From contig CADBIY010000002.1 in NCBI GenBank assembly GCA_902794895.1, positions 137,660 to 201,659 on the forward strand: a stretch of 64,000 nt of DNA, written 5' to 3'. Below, in pieces: positions 1 through 8,547 of the stretch; position 1 is the stretch's first letter, and every line of letters begins with the position of its first letter. The notes under the pieces are model-generated. The model was given only the letters and a program-made list of their open reading frames with translations. It did no database searches and had not been told where the DNA came from. The DNA is from Candidatus Avelusimicrobium vaccinum. GTDB taxonomy: Bacteria; Elusimicrobiota; Elusimicrobia; Elusimicrobiales; Elusimicrobiaceae. Position numbers and translations under genes: made by a program.

Positions 1-523
1 CGCTATCCATGGGTGTTAAAAGGAAAAGTTGTTGCAGGTCCGGCTCATCCGTTTCCATAAAATAGTCGCTATTGATGTGCATTAAATAACAATGCTCCGG
101 CGTAACCCCACAATGCGTAAGCACATAGCGTTGGATAGAGATGTCGTCCACATAAATGGGATCAATTTCGCGCCCGCTACTTTTTACTTCCACTAAATTC
201 CACCCGGTAGGTGTTTTTTCCAAAATATCCACAAATACCAAAATACCATTATAGTCAAAAGCGGCCTCGTAGATAGCCGGAACACCTTGCGCCATGAGTT
301 CCTGCGTGCGTTTAATGGCTTCTTGTGGGTTTTGGTAGCCATCTTTAACCAGTACCCCACTTGGGAAGCGTTTCCAAGCCAGTTCGCCGATTTGGTGTCC
401 TCTATCAAATATTTTTTGCAAAGCAGGACTTGGCGGCGTAAGCACTTCTTTTTTATTGCGGTACAGCCACAAGCGTTTAGGGCAACTGCGGTATTTTGTG
501 TATTGTGATTTGGATAAATTCAT
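1..523 (-). CDS. DUF2779/Cas4-like PD-(D/E)XK protein, 3' end cut by the window edge
   Basis: The first 174 codons are visible, and the gene runs off the left edge. The start is the ATG at 521-523, giving MNLSKSQYTKYRSCPKRLWLY. The N-terminal Cys in a YRSCPKRLW context is typical of DUF2779 and Cas4-like proteins. Further on, FVDILEK followed by WNLVEVKSS fits the Asp and Glu-x-Lys of a PD-(D/E)XK nuclease core, and IQRYVL resembles the Gln/Tyr helix after it. Known relatives are presumed nucleases whose substrate is mostly unknown. The cluster iron-sulfur cysteines that Cas4 carries at its C terminus would lie outside the window, and no CRISPR array is seen here. Confidence 0.75.
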   Translation of the reverse strand, partial: MNLSKSQYTKYRSCPKRLWLYRNKKEVLTPPSPALQKIFDRGHQIGELAWKRFPSGVLVKDGYQNPQEAIKRTQELMAQGVPAIYEAAFDYNGILVFVDILEKTPTGWNLVEVKSSGREIDPIYVDDISIQRYVLTHCGVTPEHCYLMHINSDYFMETDEPDLQQLFLLTPMDS

Positions 524-551
524 ACGTACCTCTTAACTAATCTTACTACTT

Positions 552-857
552 CTAAAAGGCAAAAAACAAAATACTGAGTAATTTGCCATCTTTATCGTAT
601 AAATCACAAGAATAGGCCAAATCTTTTTTGGTCCATTCCTTCCACTTATTATCTTCGTCTTTTATGAAAAAGTGCAATTTCCCTTTTTCATCCTTTTGCT
701 GACGGATTTCAAAGTAAAAATCATCATTATCCCACATTCGTCCCCACACAACTTTTTCCCATGGGATACCATTTTGAATCATTCCTTCCGGCCCTCCATG
801 CGCATGCATAAGGTCCAAAAAACGTTGCATATTTCCTCTAATAGATTCAAATTTCAT
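552..857 (-). CDS. Small hypothetical protein sharing a C-terminal motif with the next two genes
   Basis: A 101-residue protein with no signal peptide or membrane segment. A clear AAGGAGG site precedes the ATG. It is rich in Trp, Lys and Asp. Its end (CDLYDKDGKLLSI) matches the C-terminal motif of the two genes just upstream in the same direction (DLYDKKGNLIS and DFYDKEGNLIS). It may be a shortened member of that family or a separate protein carrying the same end module. Function unknown. Confidence 0.7.
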   Translation of the reverse strand: MKFESIRGNMQRFLDLMHAHGGPEGMIQNGIPWEKVVWGRMWDNDDFYFEIRQQKDEKGKLHFFIKDEDNKWKEWTKKDLAYSCDLYDKDGKLLSILFFAF

Positions 858-875
858 ATTAATCCTCCTTACACC

Positions 876-1625
876 TCAAATGATTAAATTACCTCTCTTA
901 TATAACTGACAGGGATGAATAGCACGAGAAATCAAATTGCCTTTTTTATCATACAAATCATAATATTTAATGACGGAAGCCATATCATGGTGTACATCAG
1001 ATCCATAAGGAAAGGTTATGAACATAGGATAAAATGCCTTAAATATAAATTCTCCATCCTCGTCACTCCATTTTACAGCGTAGGTCATTATGGGGCCTAC
1101 AATGATACGGATACATTTTCTATTAAAGCAGTTCCCTTTGAATCTTTTCTTGAATCGATGCCACCAAGAGCATTTATCATGTGTCCCCCATACCGCCTTA
1201 TACACATCTTCCAATTTAAATGATGGTGGCAATTTTGCTTTAAAATTTCGTAGCAGCTTTATTTTCCGTTTTAATTTTTTTTCTTTACCTTTCGTTTCCT
1301 TTTTTGACGTCAACCTTCCCAATAGTTCCAAATCTCCGGTCCTTAGAAATGCCCAATACGCTGAATCTTCCCAAGAGGGACAATACTGCCTTTTGTTGTA
1401 CCACTGTTTGTCATATAGATAAAATACAAACAAAATACCCAATATAGTAAAACGCAAACGCCATCCATATCTATCAAAATAATAATCTTGCTTACATAAC
1501 TCAATCCCCAATTCCCACACATATCCTTTGTAGAGGATATCTATATCGATTTGTTTATTTTTCCAAAATGGAATATGTTGTATTTGCTTAGAAAAGTAGA
1601 TTTTTTCAATATATTTCCAAAACAT
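876..1625 (-). CDS. Hypothetical protein, paralogue A of a local family
   Basis: A 249-residue protein starting MFWKYIEKIYF, with AAAGGAG before the start. It is clearly paralogous to the gene at 1669-2556: both have the same N terminus (MFWKYIEKI), a shared FTILGILF segment followed by a YDK-WYN block near residues 60-80, a charged middle and a closing YDxYDKxGNLIS motif. The hydrophobic FTILGILFVFYLY segment could be one membrane-associated helix or a buried strand. The family is not recognised. Confidence 0.75.
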   Translation of the reverse strand: MFWKYIEKIYFSKQIQHIPFWKNKQIDIDILYKGYVWELGIELCKQDYYFDRYGWRLRFTILGILFVFYLYDKQWYNKRQYCPSWEDSAYWAFLRTGDLELLGRLTSKKETKGKEKKLKRKIKLLRNFKAKLPPSFKLEDVYKAVWGTHDKCSWWHRFKKRFKGNCFNRKCIRIIVGPIMTYAVKWSDEDGEFIFKAFYPMFITFPYGSDVHHDMASVIKYYDLYDKKGNLISRAIHPCQLYKRGNLII

Positions 1626-1668
1626 AAAACTCCTTTATGTAATCGTTTGCGTGGTCGATTATATTTCT

Positions 1669-2556
1669 TCAAAAGTAGATGATGTTCCCAATATGTTCAT
1701 AAAGTACATTCCCATATTTATCACTTAAATACCACCGCATTCCACTCGGGGAATATATTTCATGTTTCTTGTAATCATCCGCTTTACTAATCAAATTACC
1801 TTCTTTATCATAAAAATCGTACTCGGCGATAATTTCTGGCAAGAAATATGGTCCGGAAAGCATTCCTCCGATTTCCTCATTAAATAGACCTAAAACCATA
1901 TTCCCGCCGTCCCATTTGGCGGTATAAACCTTCGCTAGGCCAAAACCCACAGCAAAATATTCTTTGGCAATGCTGAAACATTTTTTAAACCGATCGCATA
2001 TTAGGGATTGCTCCTTTTTACTCCATATGGCTTTGGATACCTTGTGCACATCAAAGGAATCCGGCAATTTAGAAATGAACTCTTTCATCTTCTTTTTTTG
2101 TTGTTGCCTTCCTCGTTTCCATCTTTGATTTTCTTTTTTTCTTTTCAGTGTTTCTTCTTCGCCAAACTCTTTTTGGTCTTCACTCATTTGTACCACAACC
2201 CGTTCATAATACCCCTCTTTTAACTCCGGATGTTTCTGCATAAAAGTTTTTACCAGATCCAAATAATCCGGCTTAAAACATTCATTCCACCGTGGCTCAT
2301 CTTCTAAATAGAAACGGCCTTCGTTTTCGTTATACCACCGTTTGTCATAAAACAAAAAATCAAACAAAATACCCAAAATTGTAAATTCAACACGCCATCC
2401 ATGCGGACAAAATCCGAATTCTTTAGTCCCTTTCAACCCACATTCCCAGAAATATCCCTCGTAAGTAATAGAGATACATAACTGCTTATTTTTTAATAAA
2501 AAAATATGCTGAATATCTTTTTTCCAATTAATTTTTTCTATATATTTCCAAAACAT
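1669..2556 (-). CDS. Hypothetical protein, paralogue B of a local family
   Basis: A 295-residue protein. The ATG at 2554-2556 is chosen over an in-frame TTG at 2568 because a GAGAG ribosome site lies just upstream of the ATG and because the N terminus then matches paralogue A (MFWKYIEKI). It is longer than A through a Lys/Glu-rich, probably helical insert around residues 105-160. It shares the FTILGILF-YDKRWYN block and the closing FYDKEGNLIS motif. Function unknown; the tandem arrangement of related genes suggests local duplication. Confidence 0.75.
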   Translation of the reverse strand: MFWKYIEKINWKKDIQHIFLLKNKQLCISITYEGYFWECGLKGTKEFGFCPHGWRVEFTILGILFDFLFYDKRWYNENEGRFYLEDEPRWNECFKPDYLDLVKTFMQKHPELKEGYYERVVVQMSEDQKEFGEEETLKRKKENQRWKRGRQQQKKKMKEFISKLPDSFDVHKVSKAIWSKKEQSLICDRFKKCFSIAKEYFAVGFGLAKVYTAKWDGGNMVLGLFNEEIGGMLSGPYFLPEIIAEYDFYDKEGNLISKADDYKKHEIYSPSGMRWYLSDKYGNVLYEHIGNIIYF

Positions 2557-2600
2557 AACTACTCTCAACCCCGCCCCGGTTAGGAGCGGGGCCTATAGAA

Positions 2601-2714
2601 CTACCCTCTGCGATACAGAGGCCCTCCGCAAGACGGGCATTTCATCCCGGCAGGCGGAAAGGTAAACGTAAACATCTGACGGCATTTGCTACATTCGTAT
2701 TTTTGTTCAGCCAT
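2601..2714 (-). CDS. 37-residue zinc-ribbon protein
   Basis: A very short gene with a near-perfect ribosome site (AGGAGAAC then AACT before ATG). The product starts MAEQKYECSKC and has two CxxC pairs (CSKC at residues 8-11, CPSC at 26-29), as in FmdB/rubredoxin-like zinc ribbons. A GC-rich inverted repeat (CCCCGC/GCGGGG, 2569-2591) follows its stop and precedes the next gene's ribosome site; it lacks a T tract. It probably binds one zinc ion; its partner is unknown. Confidence 0.75.
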   Translation of the reverse strand: MAEQKYECSKCRQMFTFTFPPAGMKCPSCGGPLYRRG

Positions 2715-2799
2715 AGTTGTTCTCCTATCTAGTTTTTACTACACCTATAGGATAATAAACCCGTGCGACAACACTATGTCGCAGCATAAAAATTTACAA

Positions 2800-3642
2800 T
2801 CAATCTATAATTTCGTAGGAGGTACGGAAAGATTCCTTAATCTTGTATTTGTAGTGATATCCCAGAGCCGTTCTGTCATTGCTTTTCTCAATATAAATTA
2901 AGAAGAAAAGACCATTGTGGCTAAATATGGGATTGAAAATATGCATATCCTTCGTGGCTTGTGCCAACTCACTTTCCGTGAGTTCACTAATCGGTTTGTT
3001 TACAACCCGAACGCAACACCATTCCTCTACATTATGATGTTTATTTATGTATACCAGTTGCGGATCATTCCCGGGCAGCACATCATACCACTCCACAATT
3101 TTCCCATATTTTTCCTCAACGATTTTCTTGGCAACATCCGTAGCAAAATAATATTTCTCATATTCGGACATGGGCGTTAGTTCGTCTGTGGCTCCCTCAC
3201 TAGGATTTATAAGTTTACTTGTTTCGGCATGAAACAAATTCCAATTCTCTTTATTGTGTGGAGTAAATATTTGTGATATACCATACCCACCACCAAAATA
3301 TGTTCCATACCCGTGAGGCCCGTTTTGTTTACCTAAAGACATGTCTAGCGGAAACATACAAGGCACCAGATTGTTCCCTTGGCAAAATTTGATAAGTTTT
3401 TCTTTTCGTTCCGAAAAATCCGGAATTATGCTTAAATCATTATGACGAATATCCATAAGTATGGCATAAAAGCGATTTTTATACCGAATAGCCATATCAA
3501 AATAGGAGAAAGTAGCCGGACGTGTCTTTCTGAAAGAAAAATCTTGTGGACATAAGTAATTATTCTTTTTGGCACATTCCATTAAATGAACACCTGTCGC
3601 ATTATATGCACCCGGAATATCTAAAGTCATTTGTACTTCCAT
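2800..3642 (-). CDS. Hypothetical soluble protein
   Basis: A 280-residue protein with a strong GGAGGTGG ribosome site before its ATG. No signal peptide or transmembrane segment is seen. It has a Gly/Tyr-rich stretch (GPHGYGTYFGGGYG, about residues 108-121) and a strand-rich, aromatic C terminus. I do not recognise the family. It lies in the same direction as the genes on both sides, about 30 nt after the lipoprotein gene upstream, so it could be the last gene of that operon. Confidence 0.7.
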   Translation of the reverse strand: MEVQMTLDIPGAYNATGVHLMECAKKNNYLCPQDFSFRKTRPATFSYFDMAIRYKNRFYAILMDIRHNDLSIIPDFSERKEKLIKFCQGNNLVPCMFPLDMSLGKQNGPHGYGTYFGGGYGISQIFTPHNKENWNLFHAETSKLINPSEGATDELTPMSEYEKYYFATDVAKKIVEEKYGKIVEWYDVLPGNDPQLVYINKHHNVEEWCCVRVVNKPISELTESELAQATKDMHIFNPIFSHNGLFFLIYIEKSNDRTALGYHYKYKIKESFRTSYEIID

Positions 3643-3670
3643 ATTTCCACCTCCATTTATGTATTGTCCC

Positions 3671-4522
3671 TTATAGCGGGAAAAATCCTTTGGCTACATT
3701 GTCCACATTAAAAGCAGAACGCCAATCTTTCTTGCTTTCCAGTAAAGATTCATAATTTCTGCGCAATTGCAGGAACACATCCAAGCTCGTTAAAAATTTC
3801 TCATTTATCAGTTCCTTTCCATTTGCATAATCAATGCCAACCACAACCCACTTGGCCGACGAAACTTGCTGTTTGCCAGTAATAAATTTATCCCAACCAA
3901 GACTCGGATCTAACTCCAGCGTAATCTCCCGGCTCTCATGAGGCTGTAATGGCTGCTCGAGTTCTATGCCCGTCACAGCGACAAAAGGAATCGTTTCACT
4001 CATATCTATTGCTCCCAACATAAATGCTGCAATCTCCGTTTTGGATACGTTCTTTACCGTTAAAGAGGCTTGTTTCTTTGTTAAAGAATTCTGAGAAATA
4101 ATCAATTCTTGAAATTGTGGCTCAGTGCCAAAAGAGAGTAAATTGTTACCCTCTTCTTGCAGTACCTCAACATACTGTTTTTGGGCATTTTCCATTTTAG
4201 AAAGCATCATTTTATCAGCTTCACTCATAATCTGTTTATAATTTTTGCCATGCAGATTCTTATGAAACTGCTTTTTAACTTTTTCCTCTTCCTCATCATT
4301 CATAATAATTGCACCATGGCCTAAATATGCCTTCATATTTTCCATTGCCAGCATGTTCAGGGATAAATTAAACGCATCTTTTTCCTCCAGTGGAACGGAT
4401 TTCTCTACTTGCTTGAAGGATTCTCTATAGACACTTGGACTACTATTATTGACCGTAGGCAATTTGGGCCCACAGGCAAAAAATAAACTACTTAACAGAA
4501 CTACAAAAAGTTTCTTATACAT
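3671..4522 (-). CDS. Lipoprotein of unknown function
   Basis: A 283-residue protein with a lipoprotein signal: MYKKLFVVLLSSLFFAC, the Cys at residue 17. An AAGGAG site sits at the right distance from this ATG. A longer in-frame reading upstream is only the out-of-frame shadow of the small gene at 4540-4713, so it is rejected. The mature part is helical at first (long charged stretch), then strand-rich with an Ig-like look (ASLTVKNVSKTEI, EITLEL). It is the last gene of the NYN/helicase operon or is weakly coupled to it. Function unknown. Confidence 0.75.
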   Translation of the reverse strand: MYKKLFVVLLSSLFFACGPKLPTVNNSSPSVYRESFKQVEKSVPLEEKDAFNLSLNMLAMENMKAYLGHGAIIMNDEEEEKVKKQFHKNLHGKNYKQIMSEADKMMLSKMENAQKQYVEVLQEEGNNLLSFGTEPQFQELIISQNSLTKKQASLTVKNVSKTEIAAFMLGAIDMSETIPFVAVTGIELEQPLQPHESREITLELDPSLGWDKFITGKQQVSSAKWVVVGIDYANGKELINEKFLTSLDVFLQLRRNYESLLESKKDWRSAFNVDNVAKGFFPL

Positions 4523-4539
4523 ACCATTCTCCTTAACAT

Positions 4540-4713
4540 TTATTTTTTCTTTATAATTAAATTGATAACAAAACGCCCCAACTTGCGTTCCAACCCATTT
4601 TTGGTCATGGGGATTCCCGTTTTGCGAGAGATCTTTTGTTTCATTTTGCTGATTCCAATAGCTCGCCGCCAAGAAAAAGCCAGGCCTGGGATGCCGGTAG
4701 TAGATTTTCTCAT
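4540..4713 (-). CDS. 57-residue basic protein, coupled to the helicase gene
   Basis: The ATG lies one base after the helicase stop codon, so translation is probably coupled. The protein (MRKSTTGIPGLAFSWRRAIG at its start) is very basic and contains KMKQKISRKTGIP and a hydrophobic-basic end (VINLIIKKK). Small proteins with the GIPGLxFSxxRAxGIS pattern are found in other bacteria but have no known role as far as I recall. Its stop is 17 nt before the lipoprotein start. Confidence 0.65.
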   Translation of the reverse strand: MRKSTTGIPGLAFSWRRAIGISKMKQKISRKTGIPMTKNGLERKLGRFVINLIIKKK

Positions 4714-4714
4714 G

Positions 4715-6055
4715 TCATTTATTCCTAATCTCTTGATAAAACTTTTCTACGGCTGGATTAGACAAAATATCCGTTTCTTTGAGCGGTTTTTTAAGCCACA
4801 ATCCTTCTATGGTGCGTACACGGCTCAAAGCCACATAAGTTTGCCCGATACTAAATGCTCCTTTTTCACCCATGTCCACATAAGCAGAGTCAAAAGTCAT
4901 ACCCTGGGCTTTGTGGATAGTGGTTGCCCATGCCAATTGTAAAGGGAACTGGCAAAAGTAATTTTCCAAGTCAGCTTCTTGCCGTCCGGTTTTTTTATTA
5001 AGCACCATCTTATACCATGTACAGCAACGTACTTCCACATCACGCCCGGGTGCAATTTCAACCGTAATGCTTTTAATCGCACGCTCCTTAACACAATTGA
5101 TGCTTTTTACTCGTCCTATCATACCGTTCACAAATTGTTTTTCTTCGTCATTGCGTACGAACATCACTTTAGCACCGATTTTAAGATATAACACCTTGGG
5201 AGCAGGGCAATTAGCCTCTTTCCAATCGTTATCGTAACGACTACTCTGATATGCCGGGATACGATAAGTCGGTTGTGGTAATTTGTCCAGTTCTGCCTGG
5301 TTAATGTGCTGAGCGTCAATTTTACGCGCACACAAACACACGGCTTCTTGTGGCCGTTTATCCGTTACACGTTTATTAAAATAATCAAGGGCTTTGCTAA
5401 AGTTTGTGCCTTGCGCTGATTCCAAAGCAGCCAGGTGGCTTGTAAATTCTTTATCGGTTTGGCGGAAAATCTTGGTAAAGAAAATATGCTTAAAATTCAT
5501 TTCTTTCCAGCATTTTGCTTCAAATACGTAGGAGGTGTTATAATTCTCTTTACACAATTTATCCTGTTGTAGGTTGGACTTCTCATTAAGCACCGGAGCC
5601 AGTTGATTTAAGTCCCCTACTACGATAACTTGTTTGTGGGCAAAAGGCCTCTCATCTTCCAAAACTTCTTGTAGGCGCTCGTTCATCTTGTCAAAAATAT
5701 CCGCGCGCACCATGGATATTTCGTCAATGACTAAAATATCTAGGTTACGCCAGGCAGTTTTTAAAGCATTGCGGTTAGCATAATCAAGCGGGGCATGCAT
5801 ATCTTGCGGGTTAATATGAAAGAAAGAATGAATTGTCTGCCCGTGAATATTCAAAGCCGCAATGCCCGTAGGAGCTACAAACATCGCATTTTTGCTTTTT
5901 ACATTTAAGTGCGAACGAAGTCCTTTCAAAAAAGTGGATTTCCCAGTTCCAGGACGTCCATGGATAAACACATTGTCTCCATGGTTAATGTGATAAATGG
6001 CGTTTTTAATTTCAGGTGTCATTTCCAATTCGGAAGAAATAATTTGCTGTGTCAT
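4715..6055 (-). CDS. Pif1/RecD-like superfamily 1 DNA helicase
   Basis: A 446-residue AAA-type helicase. Walker A is GRPGTGKST near residue 34; Walker B is LVIDEISM near residue 110; a GDLNQLAPV block (motif III) follows. The C-terminal UvrD_C_2-like part has WATTIHKAQGMTFDSAYVD and YVALSRVRT, typical of Pif1/RecD family 5'-3' helicases. It lacks the N- and C-terminal extensions of larger RecD2 proteins. AAGGAG precedes the ATG. The start is 10 nt after the NYN gene stop, so the two are likely co-transcribed. Confidence 0.9.
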   Translation of the reverse strand: MTQQIISSELEMTPEIKNAIYHINHGDNVFIHGRPGTGKSTFLKGLRSHLNVKSKNAMFVAPTGIAALNIHGQTIHSFFHINPQDMHAPLDYANRNALKTAWRNLDILVIDEISMVRADIFDKMNERLQEVLEDERPFAHKQVIVVGDLNQLAPVLNEKSNLQQDKLCKENYNTSYVFEAKCWKEMNFKHIFFTKIFRQTDKEFTSHLAALESAQGTNFSKALDYFNKRVTDKRPQEAVCLCARKIDAQHINQAELDKLPQPTYRIPAYQSSRYDNDWKEANCPAPKVLYLKIGAKVMFVRNDEEKQFVNGMIGRVKSINCVKERAIKSITVEIAPGRDVEVRCCTWYKMVLNKKTGRQEADLENYFCQFPLQLAWATTIHKAQGMTFDSAYVDMGEKGAFSIGQTYVALSRVRTIEGLWLKKPLKETDILSNPAVEKFYQEIRNK

Positions 6056-6065
6056 AATAATCTCC

Positions 6066-6461
6066 TTAGAAATTGATATAGGGCCAAAAACCCTTTAAAA
6101 AAGAATATGTGTATTGCACATCGGCACCACAAGCGCGTGCTACTTGGATAATTTCATTATCTGCCGTAACCACGCAAACATCGCGGCCATATTGTTGGGT
6201 ATGCTCATAAATAGAATTGATGATGAGTTTATCTGCTTTATGGTGAGCCGAGAAGAACACACTCATCCCATGCGGACGGGAAATGGCGCGTTTGTAACCA
6301 TCAAAATAACATTCAATTTCTCTGGAAGAGTCCGTATTAAAACTGGACACATAGTCAACCAATTGATCTGACAGCCGGGCTTCTAGATCAAAATTTGGTT
6401 TACCTTGCAGGCCATAGACCGAACGAACGACATTGGATCCATCAATGATAAGACTTGTCAT
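6066..6461 (-). CDS. NYN/YacP-like PIN-fold ribonuclease
   Basis: A 131-residue protein starting MTSLIIDGSNVVRSVYG. The ATG at 6459-6461 is chosen because AAGGAG lies 6 nt upstream. The LIIDGSNV start and the later VVTADNEI Asp are the acidic metal-binding positions of NYN/PIN-fold nucleases; the length fits the YacP (Rae1) subgroup, which cleaves mRNA on ribosomes in Firmicutes. First gene of the operon with the Pif1-like helicase. Its RNA substrate is not predictable from the sequence. Confidence 0.8.
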   Translation of the reverse strand: MTSLIIDGSNVVRSVYGLQGKPNFDLEARLSDQLVDYVSSFNTDSSREIECYFDGYKRAISRPHGMSVFFSAHHKADKLIINSIYEHTQQYGRDVCVVTADNEIIQVARACGADVQYTYSFLKGFWPYINF

Positions 6462-6551
6462 ATACATCTCCTTAGTTGTACCCCTTGGGTAAAGGTGGTA
6501 CGTAAGATATGCCAACTATGGGATTACTCCCTACCGGGTGTGGCCCCCTAC

Positions 6552-6584
6552 ACTATAGGCATAAATCTGGCATTTTCTGACATT
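6552..6584 (-). promoter_or_regulatory. TGRCAT-pair site A with -10-like hexamer, upstream of the NYN operon
   Basis: On the + strand, TGGCAT and TGACAT half-sites lie 10 bp apart (6569-6584). Read toward the NYN gene, a TATAGT hexamer (6552-6557) follows, while no good -35 is seen. The motif sits where the -35 would be. It recurs at 8361, 14171 and 15126. Confidence 0.5.
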
Positions 6585-6589
6585 GTATT

Positions 6590-7066
6590 CGTAAAATCTA
6601 CCTACTAGACACCAAGCAGTGGAATAAAATATGCTTGGCCGGAGCCCTACCGGAGCCCTTTATAGCACAGCTTCCGGCTCTTATTACGGGTCATCCTCTC
6701 TTTGCAATTACACGCATATAATCAGGAATTTTAGGCTTCCGATTAAACGGTTGTATACTCAATATGACAGGTTCCGTAAAACCCGCTGTTAACTGAAACT
6801 TCGGGGCAGTTAACAAACTCAGAGTTTCCTTTCCCAGCAGAAAGTTAATTACACATCCGGTTAGTCTTCTTACTCACTAAATATGAAGATACCGCATAAC
6901 TACAAATACCCAACTAGGGATAATAAGCAGGGACATTTTCAAGTCGCCCTTCTGTAACGGACCGCCCTTGGTGCAACGAACCTTGGAGCAACCGTTGCCT
7001 AGTAACTTACTACGAAACGCATATTGAGCAAAAGCCCTATCTCTTGCCTTCCACTGCGCTTCCTTT
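6590..7066. other. Gene-poor interval with a perfect 9-bp inverted repeat
   Basis: No gene here has a good start site. TGTTAACTG at 6787-6795 is mirrored by CAGTTAACA at 6807-6815, a hairpin or operator candidate. CGGAGCCCT is directly repeated near 6642-6660. On the minus strand a reading frame of about 60 codons ending near 6703 has protein-like composition but no convincing start; it could be a gene relic. Confidence 0.4.
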
Positions 7067-7408
7067 CTACATATACTGATCAATCAAAGCCGCTATTTCC
7101 GGGTGCCCATACCATATGGCGTGGTATTGGGCATTAAATCCTTTGTTGTCCGTTAAACGTGGATTTGCACCGGCATCCAATAACAATTTCACAATCCGGA
7201 TATGACCTCTTTGGGCTGCCACCATTAAAGGGGTAAGGCCATTTGGCTCGTGCATATTTACATCTGCATTGGTGCGCAATAACTCGCGCACTTTATATTC
7301 ATCTCCAGACAATGCATAATCAAGTAGTTTCATGTTGCAATAAGCAACACGAGATGTATAGATAAACCATATGGCTAATAAAATGCCGATAAATAGTAGA
7401 AAAGCCAT
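7067..7408 (-). CDS. Membrane-anchored ankyrin-repeat protein
   Basis: A 113-residue protein. Residues 1-18 (MAFLLFIGILLAIWFIYT) form a membrane anchor, followed by about two and a half ankyrin repeats; GLTPLMVAAQRGHIRIVKLLL and DAGANPRLTDNKG are canonical. An AGGAG site precedes the ATG, which lies 9 nt after the DUF805 gene, so the two form an operon. Ankyrin repeats bind proteins; no partner is identified. The large ankyrin lipoprotein at 8548 is probably related. Confidence 0.8.
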   Translation of the reverse strand: MAFLLFIGILLAIWFIYTSRVAYCNMKLLDYALSGDEYKVRELLRTNADVNMHEPNGLTPLMVAAQRGHIRIVKLLLDAGANPRLTDNKGFNAQYHAIWYGHPEIAALIDQYM

Positions 7409-7417
7409 GATATTCTC

Positions 7418-8320
7418 CTAAAACTCCTTAAATTTATCAATAATGCGCTTGATACCAATTATTGTTTGAGTCAGTTCCATGACAAGCGGCATGCTCTCAA
7501 AAAAGTTCAAAAACTCATCCATATCTCCTGCATCCAGCTCTTTTTTACCTGTTATTACATCGATCATATCTTTCCCGCTAGCTTTTCCACGGGCTTTCTG
7601 CAAGAAATGGCTTAGAGCAAAGGATCGTGTGCCTACCGTAGCACCGCTTTTACTGATGAGTTCCTTGCAAGCCATATAGACGGGGATACGCTCGTTGTAT
7701 TCTTGCAAGGCGTGACGTGAAATCTTCTCATCACGTACTCCGCCCACTATAACGCGCGCTAACATCCTGTCCGTAATACGTTCTCGGTGTGCGCGGAAAT
7801 TGGCAAATATTAGATGGTCGGCTTCCAGCAAGACCAAATAGCGCATTTCTAATTTTTCCTGTAAAGTTTTTAATGATTTATCTTGCTCGGTAATCATTAA
7901 AATAAATGTGCCCAGCGCATCTCCCAATTCTTGCCATTTGTCAGTCGGCGGAACTGGTGTTCTCTCATCAACCGAAACGGATTCTGTGGAAGAATAGGAC
8001 TGTGTGCGCGGATCCGGTCCGTATTTATTAGGTCCTTTGGTGCCGCCAACTACTAGCATCAAAAGAAATAAAATTGCCCCTACAAAAGGAATGAGTGACA
8101 AAAAGATAAGGCCGCCGGACCACCCGATATCATGCAACCGTTTCATATAACTGGGGATAAGAAAAAGTTGCAACAAAAACGCGACGCTTTGCCCGCCATT
8201 ACCTATCATGGCAGTTAAAAGCGTGCCTACCACAACAGCTAAGATAAATAAGACCAAGAATTGCCTGCGGCAAATGCGCCCATTCCAATTGAAAAAGTTT
8301 CTAAAGACATCTGCTATCAT
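7418..8320 (-). CDS. DUF805 membrane protein with a long C-terminal helical domain
   Basis: A 300-residue protein. The first 100 residues are a DUF805 domain: FNWNGRICRRQF start, about four membrane helices, the MKRLHDIGWSG motif and the GPNKYGPDP end. The remaining 190 residues are soluble, helical and not recognised. DUF805 proteins usually end after the first domain, so this fusion is uncommon. AAGGAG precedes the ATG. It leads the two-gene operon with the ankyrin protein and has TGRCAT site B just upstream. Confidence 0.8.
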   Translation of the reverse strand: MIADVFRNFFNWNGRICRRQFLVLFILAVVVGTLLTAMIGNGGQSVAFLLQLFLIPSYMKRLHDIGWSGGLIFLSLIPFVGAILFLLMLVVGGTKGPNKYGPDPRTQSYSSTESVSVDERTPVPPTDKWQELGDALGTFILMITEQDKSLKTLQEKLEMRYLVLLEADHLIFANFRAHRERITDRMLARVIVGGVRDEKISRHALQEYNERIPVYMACKELISKSGATVGTRSFALSHFLQKARGKASGKDMIDVITGKKELDAGDMDEFLNFFESMPLVMELTQTIIGIKRIIDKFKEF

Positions 8321-8341
8321 AATTTTCTCCTTGAATTAGTA

Positions 8342-8377
8342 TCTATACCATAAACAAAACTGGCATTTTATGACATT
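8342..8377 (-). promoter_or_regulatory. TGRCAT-pair site B with -10-like hexamer, upstream of the DUF805 operon
   Basis: TGGCAT and TGACAT are spaced by 10 bp on the + strand (8361-8376). Reading toward the DUF805 gene, TATAGA (8342-8347) lies 13 nt beyond the motif, the same distance as at site C. No -35 hexamer is evident, so the motif may be an activator site. Confidence 0.5.
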
Positions 8378-8422
8378 TGCCTATACAAAAGAAACATTTA
8401 GGAAATTTTGCCATAAAATAGT

Positions 8423-8450
8423 AAAGCCCCTCGTTTAAAGGGGCTTTCTA
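8423..8450. terminator. Hairpin between divergent genes
   Basis: AAAGCCCC and GGGGCTTT are an 8-bp perfect stem with a 9-nt loop. It lies between the start of the DUF805 gene and the promoter of the ankyrin lipoprotein, where no gene ends. It may insulate the divergent promoters. Confidence 0.55.
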
Positions 8451-8457
8451 GTATTTT

Positions 8458-8486
8458 TTGACATTGTATTGTGGGAGAATTATATT
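8458..8486 (+). promoter_or_regulatory. Sigma-70 promoter of the ankyrin lipoprotein gene
   Basis: TTGACA (8458-8463) and TATATT (8481-8486) are 17 nt apart, a near-consensus promoter 62 nt before the ATG at 8548. The sequence around the -35 resembles half of the TGRCAT motif. Confidence 0.75.
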
Positions 8487-8547
8487 GAACAGTACTAAAA
8501 AGAAGGATATTTCAAATTTTTATAATTAAAAAAGTTACAATAAAGAT

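Noticed and set aside
4523-4672. N-terminal extension of the lipoprotein at 3671
   Set aside because: It lies out of frame over the 57-residue gene and would hide the lipoprotein signal.
6877-7083. 68-codon open frame on the minus strand after the small ankyrin gene
   Set aside because: It overlaps the ankyrin gene end, has no ribosome site and gives an unlikely sequence.
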